Positions 1-10,444 of a stretch of 64,000 nucleotides of DNA are shown piece after piece. Source of the DNA: Candidatus Contendibacter sp. (GTDB taxonomy: Bacteria; Pseudomonadota; Gammaproteobacteria; Competibacterales; Competibacteraceae); assembly GCA_029624675.1 (NCBI GenBank), contig JARSSP010000041.1:1-64000 (forward strand). Reading direction: 5' to 3'. The stretch's first letter is position 1. Each line of letters starts with the position of its first letter. The notes under the pieces are model-generated. The model saw only the letters and a program-made list of their open reading frames with translations. It searched no databases and was not told where the DNA came from. The translations under genes and the position numbers were made by a program.

Positions 1-54
1 CCTTCCTGGCGGCCTTCCTGGCGGCCTTCCTGGCGGCCTTCCTGGCGGCCTTCC
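1..54. repeat. 12-bp tandem repeat coding for EGRQ units
   Basis: The unit ccttcctggcgg is repeated about four and a half times from the left edge of the window. Because 12 is a multiple of three, unit gain or loss by slippage would change the length of the EGRQ tail of the minus-strand DUF2887 protein without breaking its frame. The true repeat number cannot be seen because the window cuts it. Confidence 0.95.
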
Positions 55-716
55 TCCAAGCCCTCGGCGAACACTTCCTGATAAAAGCGGGTCTGTTTCA
101 GTTCCACATTGAAAATATCCAACATTTTCCGAATCTCCTCCCGCGACAGGCGCGGCAATTTGTACACCAGCAAGGTCTCCACCCAATCCACGAGCACCAT
201 TCCAGTTAGACCGCCATCCGCTGTCGGTTCCGTCAATAGCGCCCTGGCTTCGGCCACCACCGTCGCCGGCGGGGCCAGAATCAGACCCAATAGCCGGATA
301 CCCCAACTCGGCGTCGCTTCCTGAAGCGCCTCCTCCAAATAGACCCGCTTAACCCATGGATGGGCCAGCAGCACCTCGTAGGCCGGCTCCGTCGTTCCCT
401 CCGCCGCTCGGTTTGGGAACAGCGCCACTGCCCGCCAGACCCGGCGCGGAGGATGCCGATACAAATACAGGAACAGCTCCGCGAACCAGCGGGCATGAAA
501 ATCGGGATCGTGCTGAAACTGTGTCTCGACAAACACCAGCGGCCAATCCGGCTGGTCGTTTGGCGGCGCCAACACCCCGTCCAGTCGAAACCCGGTTTGC
601 TTGATCTCCTCGGCACGCAGCGTATAGCCCGTGGTCGTCGTTTCCAATCCCGCCAGTTCCAAGACCAGCTCTGGCCACTCCTGAAACAACCGGTAAAACA
701 GGCTATCCGTTTTCAT
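1..716 (-). CDS. DUF2887 / Rpn-family nuclease-like protein (3' end outside window)
   Basis: The frame opens with MKTDSLFYRLFQEWPELVLE, the usual start of DUF2887 proteins, which belong to the PD-(D/E)XK nuclease superfamily (Rpn/transposase-like). A plausible nuclease core is Asp45 (in RLDGVL) followed by Glu63 and Gln65 (in FVETQF). At least 238 codons are present and the frame is still open at the window edge. The tail is a run of the tetrapeptide EGRQ, typical of this family, encoded by a 12-bp tandem repeat. The ATG lies 14 bases inside the end of the upstream ABC ATPase gene, so the two are probably co-transcribed and coupled. Family assignment is fairly firm; its cellular role is unknown. 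It occupies the place where exporter permease genes would be expected. Confidence 0.8.
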   Translation of the reverse strand, partial: MKTDSLFYRLFQEWPELVLELAGLETTTTGYTLRAEEIKQTGFRLDGVLAPPNDQPDWPLVFVETQFQHDPDFHARWFAELFLYLYRHPPRRVWRAVALFPNRAAEGTTEPAYEVLLAHPWVKRVYLEEALQEATPSWGIRLLGLILAPPATVVAEARALLTEPTADGGLTGMVLVDWVETLLVYKLPRLSREEIRKMLDIFNVELKQTRFYQEVFAEGLEEGRQEGRQEGRQEGRQE

Positions 717-1635
717 CGATGCGTTCCGCCATCGCCAATTCCCGCAACGCCGCATCCTGCAAGGTCGGCTGCAACGGTTGGGTATCCAGGTCGGGGTCGA
801 GCGTGCGTAATTGCTCCCGAAACTCGGTCAACGAACCGCCTGCGTCAAGCCAGACTCGTAATTGCTGCCCGACGGGGAATACCAACTGGACCATCGGCCA
901 CGCCAACAAGGCCGTGCGTTGCCGCCGCGCGGTCGGCCCGACCACGCCAACCAGCACCGCATCGCCGCCCGTCGTCAACTCCAGCGGCGTCCCCTGCCGA
1001 TCCAACCGGCCGGCGTGTAGTAGACCCACCCGGTCGCACCGCTCCGCCTCGTCCATGTTCGCGGTGGCGTACAGAATCGCCACGCCCTCGGCCCGTACCC
1101 CATTCAACAGCCGCCAGAATGCCCGCCGCGACACTGGGTCCACGCCGGTGGTCGGTTCATCCAGGAACATTGCCCGTGGTTGGCTGATCAAGGCGCAGGC
1201 CAGCGCCAGTTTTTGCGCCATCCCACCGGACAGGTTATTGGCGCGACGCGCCTCGAATCCCGCCAGGCCAGTACGTTGCAACAGCTCGACGATGCGTTCG
1301 CGCGCCACCGCGCGGGGTAAGCCGTGCAGATCGGCGAAGAAAGCAAGGTTTTCTTGCACCGTCAGGTCGGGATATAAACCAAAGCCCTGGGGCATATACG
1401 CGATCTCGTCGCGCAAGGCTGGATCGATGGCGTCCCGCCCCAGCACGCGGATTTGCCCCTTCCGCGGCGGCAGTTGACCGACCGCCAGTTGCAACAAGGT
1501 GGTTTTGCCCGCGCCGTCCGCGCCCACGACTCCATAAATCTCGCCCGGCGCGACGCGCAGCGTTACGCCGCCCAACACGGGGTCCTCGCCGTAGGCAAAG
1601 TGCAAGTCGGCAATTTCCATTGCCGGCTCGATCAT
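703..1635 (-). CDS. ABC transporter ATP-binding protein (YbhF-like, single domain)
   Basis: This 310-residue ABC ATPase has Walker A GADGAGKT at residues 38-45, a Q-loop glutamine near 83, signature LSGGM at 135-139 and Walker B AMFLDE at 155-160, followed by PTTGVDP. The family powers drug or lipid export together with a HlyD-type fusion protein and ABC-2 permeases (YbhFSRG type). The start ATG overlaps the stop of the upstream hlyD-like gene as ATGA (1632-1635), a sign of translational coupling. E. coli YbhF is a tandem double ATPase; this one is a single unit. No permease gene follows; the next gene is the DUF2887 protein, so the permeases must lie further left or elsewhere. Confidence 0.9.
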   Translation of the reverse strand: MIEPAMEIADLHFAYGEDPVLGGVTLRVAPGEIYGVVGADGAGKTTLLQLAVGQLPPRKGQIRVLGRDAIDPALRDEIAYMPQGFGLYPDLTVQENLAFFADLHGLPRAVARERIVELLQRTGLAGFEARRANNLSGGMAQKLALACALISQPRAMFLDEPTTGVDPVSRRAFWRLLNGVRAEGVAILYATANMDEAERCDRVGLLHAGRLDRQGTPLELTTGGDAVLVGVVGPTARRQRTALLAWPMVQLVFPVGQQLRVWLDAGGSLTEFREQLRTLDPDLDTQPLQPTLQDAALRELAMAERIDENG

Positions 1636-2621
1636 GGCGTGGTCGCCTTGAGCACGACGTCAGCCGGTTGACCCAGTTTCAGCGCGCTGCCGGGATTGTC
1701 GATCTCAACCTTGGCGCGATAGACCAGATCGACCCGCAGCGCGCGCGTTTCCACCGTCTTCGGGGTAAATTCGGCGGCGGGGGAAATGAACGCAAGCCGG
1801 CCGATCAACATCTTGCCGGGCAGGCTGTCCACCCGAACTTCCGCCGACTGTCCGAGCCGCACCCGGGACAAATCGGTTTCGCTCAGATAAACGCGCACCC
1901 AGGGTCGACCCAGTTCGGCGATGCGCAACACCGGTTTGCCTGAACTCACAACTTCCCCAACCTCGGCCAGTCGCACCGTCGCCACACCCGCGACCGGACT
2001 GCGCGATTCGGTGTAATCCAATTGCCGCTGGGCGGTTTCGACCGCGGCTTGCCGGGTGCGAAGCGTGGCGGCGGCCTGATCGATATCCTCCTGGCGTGGT
2101 CCTTCTCGCAGTAACGCCAAGCTTTGCCGGGCTTGCTCGACTCCGGCCAGGGCGACGTTTTGCCGTTGCCGCGCCTGGTCGAGTTGGCTTTGAGCCGCTA
2201 GCTTTTTAGGAACCAGTTCGGCGACCCGCTGGAATTCGGCGCGGGCGTATTCCAGATCGGCTTGCGTCTGCGTCAGTTTCGCCTCGGCGGCGCGCAACTC
2301 CTGGGCGCGAGTTCCGGCCTGCAACGCCGCCAGGGCCGCTCGCGCCGCTTCCATCTGGGCGGTGGCGGCGCGCAGCGTGAGTTCGTAATCGGCGGCGTCC
2401 AACGTGGCGATCAGTTGCCCGGCCTGAACAGCGTCGCCCTCATCCGCCAGCAGCCTGGCGATGCGTCCGCTCACTTGGAAGGCCAGTTCCACCTCGCGCG
2501 CCTCCACCGTGCCGGACAGTTCGATGCGTTCGGGGTCGCCGACGCTCTGCCAAGGCCAGCGAAACGCGGTCAACAACGCCAACAGAGGTAGGATCAGCAG
2601 CCAAGCAAATGCGCGTTTCAC
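1632..2621 (-). CDS. HlyD-family membrane fusion protein (YbhG-like)
   Basis: This 329-residue protein begins with one hydrophobic helix (residues about 5-20) that would anchor it in the inner membrane. It continues with a biotinyl-lipoyl-like half (FQVSGRIARLLADEGDAVQ), a long Ala/Gln/Glu-rich alpha-helical hairpin (about 80-190) and a C-terminal barrel region. This is the architecture of periplasmic adaptors for ABC-type exporters. The downstream overlapping ABC ATPase supports that role. It starts 37 bases after the stop of the metalloprotease-like gene, so three or four genes probably form one operon. The substrate cannot be inferred from the sequence. Confidence 0.9.
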   Translation of the reverse strand: MKRAFAWLLILPLLALLTAFRWPWQSVGDPERIELSGTVEAREVELAFQVSGRIARLLADEGDAVQAGQLIATLDAADYELTLRAATAQMEAARAALAALQAGTRAQELRAAEAKLTQTQADLEYARAEFQRVAELVPKKLAAQSQLDQARQRQNVALAGVEQARQSLALLREGPRQEDIDQAAATLRTRQAAVETAQRQLDYTESRSPVAGVATVRLAEVGEVVSSGKPVLRIAELGRPWVRVYLSETDLSRVRLGQSAEVRVDSLPGKMLIGRLAFISPAAEFTPKTVETRALRVDLVYRAKVEIDNPGSALKLGQPADVVLKATTP

Positions 2622-2658
2622 GGGGATTCCCCAGTTGGGAAATGTGGCGATGAGCGGC

Positions 2659-3168
2659 TCAGCCCTGTCGTACCCGCCAGACCGGCCGCTCTTCCAGGTC
2701 GATCAAACCGTTTTGTAGCAGCCAGTGTCGGGCGTCCTCGGCGTCCTGGTCGAACCAGGCGCGGGCCGAGCCCAGGCGAAAAGTATAACCCCAGGCGTCC
2801 ATGTCGGCGCACATCCGCGCTCGCCCGACGCCCGGCAATTCGTCCGCCAACAGGATTTGCAGGTAGCAGACACTATTTTCCTCGATCACCTCACCGCCGG
2901 CGTCGGTATGCAATCGCGCGCGCCGGTCCGCATCCATGCAGATGTAATGACAGGCTTCGTGAAGGGCGGAATGCACGGGCGTATCGTCGCGTAAGAACAG
3001 ACGATAGCCAATCAACCCCGCCTCGCTCTCGCCCCAATAGCTGCCGGGAATTTCAGTGTCCGGTGGTACCTGTTCGACAGCCACGCCGTAGCGTGCTAGC
3101 AGCATCGCCAACGGTTCGTGGCCTAACTCGATGCAAGTCAGTACCATGATGTTCGTCACTGGATTCAT
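2659..3168 (-). CDS. HEXXH-containing metalloprotease-like hypothetical protein
   Basis: This 169-residue protein carries the zinc-protease motif HEACH (His70, Glu71, His74) in the context HSALHEACHYIC. No signal peptide or membrane segment is evident, so it is probably cytoplasmic. I do not recognise the exact family; the third zinc ligand is not clear, though several acidic residues follow the motif. An alternative start is the ATG at 3147 (MVLTCIELGHEP); neither start has a good ribosome binding site. It is the first gene of the exporter operon and is divergent from metK. A link to the exporter is inferred from position only. Confidence 0.65.
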   Translation of the reverse strand: MNPVTNIMVLTCIELGHEPLAMLLARYGVAVEQVPPDTEIPGSYWGESEAGLIGYRLFLRDDTPVHSALHEACHYICMDADRRARLHTDAGGEVIEENSVCYLQILLADELPGVGRARMCADMDAWGYTFRLGSARAWFDQDAEDARHWLLQNGLIDLEERPVWRVRQG

Positions 3169-3334
3169 TCACAGGGTCCAAACTTAAAAATTGAAATTTT
3201 GATAACAAAATAGAATAAACGTCTAAGGTGCAAATACGGTATTTTATGAGTAGACTGATTATTATTGCGTGACCGTTACTCTTTTGGTGCACGTAATTTC
3301 CCCGCCGTAACTGTCGTTCGAGGAACGCCATCCC

Positions 3335-4495
3335 ATGAGCCGTACCTATCTGTTCACTTCCGAATCCGTTTCCGAAGGGCATCCGGACAAGATCGCCGAC
3401 CAGATTTCCGATGCCGTGCTGGACGCCATTATCGCCGAGGATCCCAAGGCCCGCGTGGCTTGCGAAACCTTGATCAAGACTGGCGTCGTCGTCCTAGCCG
3501 GGGAGATCACCACGGCGGCGTGGGTGGACTTCGACCAGATTGTGCGCGATACCGTCGTTGGCATCGGCTACGACAATTCCCACGTTGGCTTTGACGGCGC
3601 CACCTGCGCGGTATTGTCCTGCATCGGCAAGCAATCGCCCAACATCGCCCAGGGCGTGAACCGCGACAAGCCGGAAGAGCAGGGTGCCGGCGATCAGGGG
3701 TTGATGTTCGGTTACGCCTGCAACGAAACCGACGTGCTGATGCCCGCGCCCATCACCTACGCCCATCGACTGGTGCAACGGCAGGCGGAGATGCGCAAGA
3801 GCGGCGTGCTGCCCTGGCTGCGGCCCGACGCCAAGAGCCAGATCACGTTTCGCTACCAGGGCAACAAGGCGGTGGGCGTCGAGGCGGTGGTGCTGTCCAC
3901 CCAGCACGACCCGGACATCGGCTACAAGCTGCTGTGCGAGGCGGTGATGGAAAACATTATCCTGCCGGTGCTGCCGGCGGAATGGCTGGACAAGCATACC
4001 CAGTATCACATCAACCCAACCGGCAGTTTCGTCATCGGCGGGCCGGTCGGCGACTGCGGTTTGACCGGGCGCAAGATCATCGTCGATAGCTACGGTGGCT
4101 CCGCGCATCACGGCGGGGGGGCTTTCTCCGGCAAGGATCCGTCCAAGGTGGACCGTTCCGCCGCTTACGCCGGCCGTTACGTGGCCAAGAACATCGTGGC
4201 CGCCGGCCTGGCGGAACGTTGCGAAATTCAGGTGTCTTATGCGATTGGCGTGGCCGAGCCGACCTCGATCAGCGTCAACACCTTCGGCACCGGCAAGGTG
4301 GACGAGGACCGGCTGGTCGACATCATTCGCGGCCACTTCGACCTGCGGCCCTACGGTCTGGTCAAGATGTTGAACCTGATCCGGCCGATCTATCGCAAGA
4401 CCGCCGCCTACGGCCATTTTGGGCGCGAGGAGCCGGAGTTCACCTGGGAGTACACCGACAAGGCCGACGCGCTGCGGGACGCGGCGGGGTTGTAA
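3335..4495 (+). CDS. metK: S-adenosylmethionine synthetase
   Basis: Makes S-adenosylmethionine from methionine and ATP in the cytosol. The 386 residues match the family length. Signature elements are GHPDK near residues 15-19, GAGDQG (ATP/metal site) and the glycine-rich [15 protein letters not shown] loop with its lysine and aspartate. The start follows GAGGAA with a spacing of nine bases. It heads the methyl-cycle set metK, ahcY, metF on the same strand. Its upstream region is AT-rich and shows no recognisable SAM riboswitch; the only riboswitch seen lies between metK and ahcY. Confidence 0.98.
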   Translation: MSRTYLFTSESVSEGHPDKIADQISDAVLDAIIAEDPKARVACETLIKTGVVVLAGEITTAAWVDFDQIVRDTVVGIGYDNSHVGFDGATCAVLSCIGKQSPNIAQGVNRDKPEEQGAGDQGLMFGYACNETDVLMPAPITYAHRLVQRQAEMRKSGVLPWLRPDAKSQITFRYQGNKAVGVEAVVLSTQHDPDIGYKLLCEAVMENIILPVLPAEWLDKHTQYHINPTGSFVIGGPVGDCGLTGRKIIVDSYGGSAHHGGGAFSGKDPSKVDRSAAYAGRYVAKNIVAAGLAERCEIQVSYAIGVAEPTSISVNTFGTGKVDEDRLVDIIRGHFDLRPYGLVKMLNLIRPIYRKTAAYGHFGREEPEFTWEYTDKADALRDAAGL

Positions 4496-4517
4496 CACCT
4501 TTTCAATTTTCGCCCCC

Positions 4518-4590
4518 ATGCCGAGGGGCGCTGCAACGGTCTTCACCGTCAGGCTCGGCATGGCGCGGCTTTCCCAAGCCAACGGCGCCC
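4518..4590 (+). ncRNA. SAH riboswitch (S-adenosylhomocysteine aptamer) upstream of ahcY
   Basis: The sequence folds as the known SAH aptamer. P1 pairs ATGCCGAG (4518-4525) with CTCGGCAT (4554-4561), eight perfect pairs. P2 is ACGGT/ACCGT (4536-4540 with 4545-4549). An optional hairpin GGCTT/AAGCC lies at 4567-4580. A pseudoknot joins GGGCGC (4526-4531) to GCGCCC (4585-4590). The conserved GCGCTGCAACGG and CAGGCTCGG segments match the family consensus as I recall it. It ends 12 bases before the ribosome binding site of ahcY, so control of translation or transcription of ahcY, switched on by SAH, is likely. This fits the substrate of the encoded enzyme. Confidence 0.95.
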
Positions 4591-4612
4591 GTTCAACCGT
4601 ATGGAGTACGTT

Positions 4613-6031
<1,419 letters not shown>

Positions 6032-6040
6032 GATGCGTTT

Positions 6041-6069
6041 AGGGGCGGTATGATTTGCAAACCGCCCCT
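6041..6069. terminator. Hairpin after ahcY, possible terminator
   Basis: A perfect 9-bp inverted repeat, AGGGGCGGT (6041-6049) and ACCGCCCCT (6061-6069), with an 11-base loop, begins nine bases after the ahcY stop. There is no T-run after it, so intrinsic termination would be weak. It separates ahcY from the AT-rich IetAS genes and ends 15 bases before the ietA start, so it could also act on that message. Confidence 0.5.
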
Positions 6070-6084
6070 TCAGGCATTCCAGCC

Positions 6085-7074
6085 ATGGCAAATGCAGATA
6101 TATTGATTGGACTCGTAAAAGCCGGAGTTTCAGGTGATGCCGTGTTATTCCGGCGTCACGCTGAAGCCCTGATTGCTGATGAACGAGCTAAGAAACATAA
6201 CATTCTCGCTGACCGCCTGGTTTCTGTTGTTCAAAATGCTTCAACCAGTGCATCCCAAGCACGGCGAACTCCCATTGAAAATGGGGCGCATCCTTTTGTT
6301 TTAGAACAAACTCCTGAGCGCCCGTTGAATATGCTGGTGCTCGCTCCAGAAACGGAAGCTCTTTGTCGCGAACTGATTGCGGAACAGCACCGCAGTGATC
6401 TCCTGAAAACCTATGGTCTATCGCCTCGCCATAAACTTCTGGTGGCAGGTCCTCCAGGCAATGGTAAAACAACACTTGCCGAAGCGATTGCTTATGAGCT
6501 TGCAGTACCACTGCTCGTGGTCCGCTATGAAAGTCTCATCGGTAGCTTCCTTGGGGAAACGGGAAGTCGTTTGCAAAAAGTATTCGATTATGCCCGAACA
6601 CAACATTGTGTTTTATTCTTCGATGAGTTTGAAATTCTCGGAAAGGAACGCGGCGATAATCGGGAGACCGGTGAAATCAAGCGAGTCGTTGGTACGCTAC
6701 TTACGCAAATTGATCGCCTGCCCGACTATGTAGTGACCATCGCCGCCAGCAATCACCCAGAATTGCTGGATAGAGCGGCGTGGCGTCGCTTCGAGTTACG
6801 GATAATTCTCCCAGCGCCGACCCGGAGCCAGATTTCCCGATTCGTTGAATCCTTTGCGGAACGACGCCGTTTCCAATTCAACCTAGCATCTGGGACCATT
6901 GCCGAAAAGCTTTTGGGACACAGTTTTGCCGAGGTTGAAGAATTTTGCGTGGATGTTTTTCGACAAGCCATTCTGACAGGGAAAACCGATCATCCACACG
7001 AACTGACTCAACTCAAACTCAGACAGTGGCAAAATCGGGCGACAGTAAAAGCCAACTCGGAAGTGAACGAATAA
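6085..7074 (+). CDS. ietA: AAA+ ATPase of an IetAS-type defence pair (IetA)
   Basis: This 329-residue AAA ATPase has Walker A GPPGNGKTT at about 122-130, Walker B VLFFDEFE at about 176-183, a sensor-like ASNH at 221-224 and an arginine-finger-like RRF at 234-236. The N-terminal 80 residues are helical and variable. In the IetAS system (reported as an incompatibility and anti-phage module in plasmids and defence islands) such an ATPase is paired with a subtilisin-like protease, which is the next gene here, 20 bases downstream. An upstream TTG at 6055 is open in frame, but the ATG at 6085 fits better. The gene is AT-rich compared with ahcY and metF, consistent with transfer. Function is inferred from the family pair. 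Confidence 0.85.
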   Translation: MANADILIGLVKAGVSGDAVLFRRHAEALIADERAKKHNILADRLVSVVQNASTSASQARRTPIENGAHPFVLEQTPERPLNMLVLAPETEALCRELIAEQHRSDLLKTYGLSPRHKLLVAGPPGNGKTTLAEAIAYELAVPLLVVRYESLIGSFLGETGSRLQKVFDYARTQHCVLFFDEFEILGKERGDNRETGEIKRVVGTLLTQIDRLPDYVVTIAASNHPELLDRAAWRRFELRIILPAPTRSQISRFVESFAERRRFQFNLASGTIAEKLLGHSFAEVEEFCVDVFRQAILTGKTDHPHELTQLKLRQWQNRATVKANSEVNE

Positions 7075-7094
7075 AGCAAACAGGAGAGTAGTCC

Positions 7095-9692
7095 ATGGCG
7101 TCGGAACAGCCGTTGTTAATTTTCCCATCTTTTCAACGAGTCGAGCGCGATAAGGGATCTGGTAGAGGAAAGCTGCCTCATGCGCCGGACAAATCAGAGC
7201 AAATAAAACGCCTTGGCCCCCAATTCAAGCGCCTGCAACAAGCCTTTGAGGCCGAACGGCTGTCACTTCAAACAGATTCACAAGGTCTTTTTCCCGAGTT
7301 CGTTCTGGTTATCGAAACTCGTGGGCGCATTGAAGATTTTTACCGTGCAACCCAAGCTATCGGAATAGGCTGGTTGGGGGAAGTCGACCTGGATGATTTG
7401 GAGCCAGACGACGATTTTTATTATCTTGACAAAAACGGCCAGCGTGCTGAAAAACACCTGGATGGGCGACTTTATCTGGGAATGACTGATCAACGAGCAC
7501 TAGAGGAACTTCTAAAACTCTGGGAGCGTTTTAAGAAGGAACAACCTCTCGGTCAAGGGAATGTCAAATGGCGAGGTATTTTCAGCCATGCTAAACAAAT
7601 TCGCCGTTGGAGCGCCAAAGATCGGTTACTTGACTCTGGTATCCTGGATGATTGGGCGCAGAGTATAAAAGACGATCCGAATGCTCCTGTCGCTTTCCGT
7701 GCAGAACTTTGTTATCCCGAAAAATCGGATGACTCCAGTCGCCAAGCCTATCAACAAGACGAAGAACACACTGTCCGCCAAGCGATTATTGCCGCTGGCG
7801 GAGAAATTTTGGCGAATATACGGATAGATGAAATTCATTTTCATGCTTTGAAAGGCCGAATCCCCGTATCTATAGCACATTCCGCATTCCTAGTACTGGA
7901 ATCGGAAGATGAAACTGGCCTAGCTACCTTATTTCGTAATAATGCCATCAGAACCTTTCTGCCGATAGCTCAAGGCGTCGTGGCTTTACCTGGAGATAGC
8001 AAGCCCTACGAGTTTTCCGGACCTCCACCAAGCGACATTCCACCGGTTGTAGCCCTCCTTGATGGCTACCCCTTGACTGAACACGATGCTTTGAATGGCA
8101 GGATCATTCTCTACGATCCCGACAATCTGCTTTCCAAGTATCTGCTACAAGAAATGCGCCACGGCACTGCCATGTCTTCGTTGATTTTGCATGGTGAATT
8201 GGATGCTGATGGACCGCCGCTAAACCGACGCATATTCTGTCGCCCGATTCTCGAACCTGATTTAGCAAATCGTTATTGGAACGGGAATTCTGCCGATCAA
8301 GAACATATTCCAAAAGATGCCTTTGCCGAGGACCGAGTACACCGTGCCATTGTCGAAATGTTTGAGGGAACCGAACCGAGTGCCCCCAATATCTTTATTG
8401 TAAATCTTTCCGTTGGCGAACAACCATTTGACCGGCAAATGAGTTCTTGGGCACGACTGATCGACTGGTTAGCATGGAAATATAAGCTGCTTTTTTGTGT
8501 CAGCGCTGGAAATCAAAAAAGCAACATAAACCTAGATATTGATGAATCATCATTTTCCACTAAATCGGACGAGGAAAAGATTAAAGCCTTACTCAGTCAC
8601 CATCAAAACACCTTGTTTGATAGACGGTTATTAAATCCTGGTGAAGCAGTCAACGCGCTTACGATTGGAGCACAACATAAAGATTATTCAACTATTGCCT
8701 ATCCTGCAAGCCGACTAGATTTACTTCCTTCAAACAATCTTCCTAATCCGGCAAGCTGTTTAGGGCCAGGATTTCGCCAAGCTATTAAACCTGAAATCTT
8801 GCTACCAGGAGGAAGACAACTCTATCGTTACTACCGTACCTCAAAGGGGGCTTATTCCATCGATAAATCTGGAATTCCTCCAGGACAAAAGGCTGCTGCA
8901 CCAGATAATACGGGAACAGGAGCAACGGATCGTTATAGTTGGACCCGTGGTACCAGCAATGCCACTGCACTAGCAACTCGCGCTGCCGCTAAGCTTTACG
9001 AAATTTTGGAAGAGCTGAAAAGCTTACCCGGTGGTGATTGCATTAATCGAGAGACCACTACTCCATTATTAAAGGCATTACTTATTCATAGCGCTACTTG
9101 GCCAGATGAAGCCATAAATGTACTGAAAACAGTCGTTCCAATAGGCAAAAAGCAAAAACGAGGAATGGCCCGATTTCTTGGCTATGGTATTGCTGACCCA
9201 GCACGAGTAGAAGCCTGCGCCGCCCAGCGTGCTACGGTACTGGGAGCCGGATTATTGCAGCAGGATGAAGCTCATGAATACGAATTTCCACTTCCCGTTG
9301 AGTTAAGCAATACCACGGAATGGCGCCGGCTGATTATCACGCTAGCTTGGCTCACTCCAGTCAATCCCGCCCATCGAGTGTATCGCAAAGCCAAATTGAG
9401 CTTTCAGCCACCCAAAAACCTCTTGGCAGTCGATAGACAACACGCTGACTGGCAACAAACTCAAAAGGGCACGGTTCAGCACGAAGTACTGGAAGGGAAA
9501 AAAGCCTGCGTTTTCCAAGACGGTGACAGCCTGCGAATAAAAATCGCCGCGCAAGGCGACACCGGCCAAAAATTTGATGAAGCAATCCCTTACGGCCTTG
9601 CTGTTACCTTGGAGGTAGCAGAGAAAAGTGACATTCCGATTTATGAGCGGGTTCGAGAAAAATTAGCCGTTCGGATTATCGCTTCGGCCTAG
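7095..9692 (+). CDS. ietS: Subtilisin-like serine protease of an IetAS-type defence pair (IetS)
   Basis: This 865-residue S8-family protease carries the full catalytic set: Asp323 in VALLDGYP, His356 in EMRHGTAM, oxyanion Asn473 in SAGNQ and Ser621 in RGTSNATA. About 300 residues with no obvious motif precede the protease domain and about 230 follow it. There is no signal peptide, so it should act inside the cell. It starts 20 bases after the partner ATPase after a GGAGAG ribosome binding site, so the two form one operon. The arrangement and sizes match IetAS phage-defence modules, in which the protease is presumably unleashed by infection. The target is unknown. All catalytic residues are present, so it is probably active. 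Confidence 0.88.
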   Translation: MASEQPLLIFPSFQRVERDKGSGRGKLPHAPDKSEQIKRLGPQFKRLQQAFEAERLSLQTDSQGLFPEFVLVIETRGRIEDFYRATQAIGIGWLGEVDLDDLEPDDDFYYLDKNGQRAEKHLDGRLYLGMTDQRALEELLKLWERFKKEQPLGQGNVKWRGIFSHAKQIRRWSAKDRLLDSGILDDWAQSIKDDPNAPVAFRAELCYPEKSDDSSRQAYQQDEEHTVRQAIIAAGGEILANIRIDEIHFHALKGRIPVSIAHSAFLVLESEDETGLATLFRNNAIRTFLPIAQGVVALPGDSKPYEFSGPPPSDIPPVVALLDGYPLTEHDALNGRIILYDPDNLLSKYLLQEMRHGTAMSSLILHGELDADGPPLNRRIFCRPILEPDLANRYWNGNSADQEHIPKDAFAEDRVHRAIVEMFEGTEPSAPNIFIVNLSVGEQPFDRQMSSWARLIDWLAWKYKLLFCVSAGNQKSNINLDIDESSFSTKSDEEKIKALLSHHQNTLFDRRLLNPGEAVNALTIGAQHKDYSTIAYPASRLDLLPSNNLPNPASCLGPGFRQAIKPEILLPGGRQLYRYYRTSKGAYSIDKSGIPPGQKAAAPDNTGTGATDRYSWTRGTSNATALATRAAAKLYEILEELKSLPGGDCINRETTTPLLKALLIHSATWPDEAINVLKTVVPIGKKQKRGMARFLGYGIADPARVEACAAQRATVLGAGLLQQDEAHEYEFPLPVELSNTTEWRRLIITLAWLTPVNPAHRVYRKAKLSFQPPKNLLAVDRQHADWQQTQKGTVQHEVLEGKKACVFQDGDSLRIKIAAQGDTGQKFDEAIPYGLAVTLEVAEKSDIPIYERVREKLAVRIIASA

Positions 9693-9754
9693 CCATATAA
9701 TTGTTCCCTGATGATCACCCAGATTCCGTACAAAACCATCGAAGAGCAAAAATC

Positions 9755-10282
9755 TCAATCCAGAATGGCTTGAACCTTCTGCAAGTAGTAACCGGCGACA
9801 GGCTTGGCCAGTTTGCTCTCGCGCATGGCTAAATTCCATCTCGCAATACAGCTAATGATCGAGCTGGAATCATTTGATGCTTCAACTCGCCGCTTGATAT
9901 CCGCGCCTAGCAAACCTAAATATTCATCTATCGTGTCCAGAATGACTTTTTTGACCAGCGCAATGTCCTCAGGTGGGTATTCTGTTCGCTTCGGTCTTGG
10001 CATAGGTGGGGAGGGTGATGCGGATTCAGCCAAGACGGGAGCGAGCGCTTCTGAAGCCTGGATAGTTTGCGCATCACGTGGCGCGATAAAGCCGCCGTCG
10101 AGCAGCAACTTCAATAACGGTTGGATTTCCTTACCAACACCCGCTGCCACCGACAGATCGGCCTCCGTTTTCTGGGCATCAACCAGGATCAGAACCCTGC
10201 GCCCCTTTGCGGATAGACCGTATACACGACCTTCAATCTCTTTCCGACCCTTGTCGGTTTTTGCATAAATGGGTTGGAGCAT
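9755..10282 (-). CDS. Conserved hypothetical protein next to IetAS
   Basis: A 175-residue soluble protein. The N-terminal 60 residues (KTDKGRKEIEGRVYGLS, then KGRRVLILVDAQKTEADLS) look like a small winged-helix-type domain; I recall similar openings in hypothetical proteins of betaproteobacteria. A Pro/Ser-rich linker (about 85-105) joins it to a helical C-terminal part. It lies on the opposite strand to ietAS, tail to tail with ietS, so it is not in the same operon. No catalytic motif is visible. Function unknown. Confidence 0.7.
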   Translation of the reverse strand: MLQPIYAKTDKGRKEIEGRVYGLSAKGRRVLILVDAQKTEADLSVAAGVGKEIQPLLKLLLDGGFIAPRDAQTIQASEALAPVLAESASPSPPMPRPKRTEYPPEDIALVKKVILDTIDEYLGLLGADIKRRVEASNDSSSIISCIARWNLAMRESKLAKPVAGYYLQKVQAILD

Positions 10283-10444
10283 TTTGCATCTAAGGCGTTT
10301 AATAAAACTTCATACTACATTGAGCGGATTACATCCACATGACACCTTAATGACTCAACAAAGTCAGGCGATCTACATATTGCCATCTTATAGAAAATAC
10401 CGGATATTCAAGCTGGTGAATATTTCAATCGTAATGAGGGCGCC

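Noticed and set aside
3169..3334. Possible SAM riboswitch upstream of metK
   Set aside because: The AT-rich gap lacks the conserved stems of any SAM aptamer I know; only weak A/T palindromes are present.
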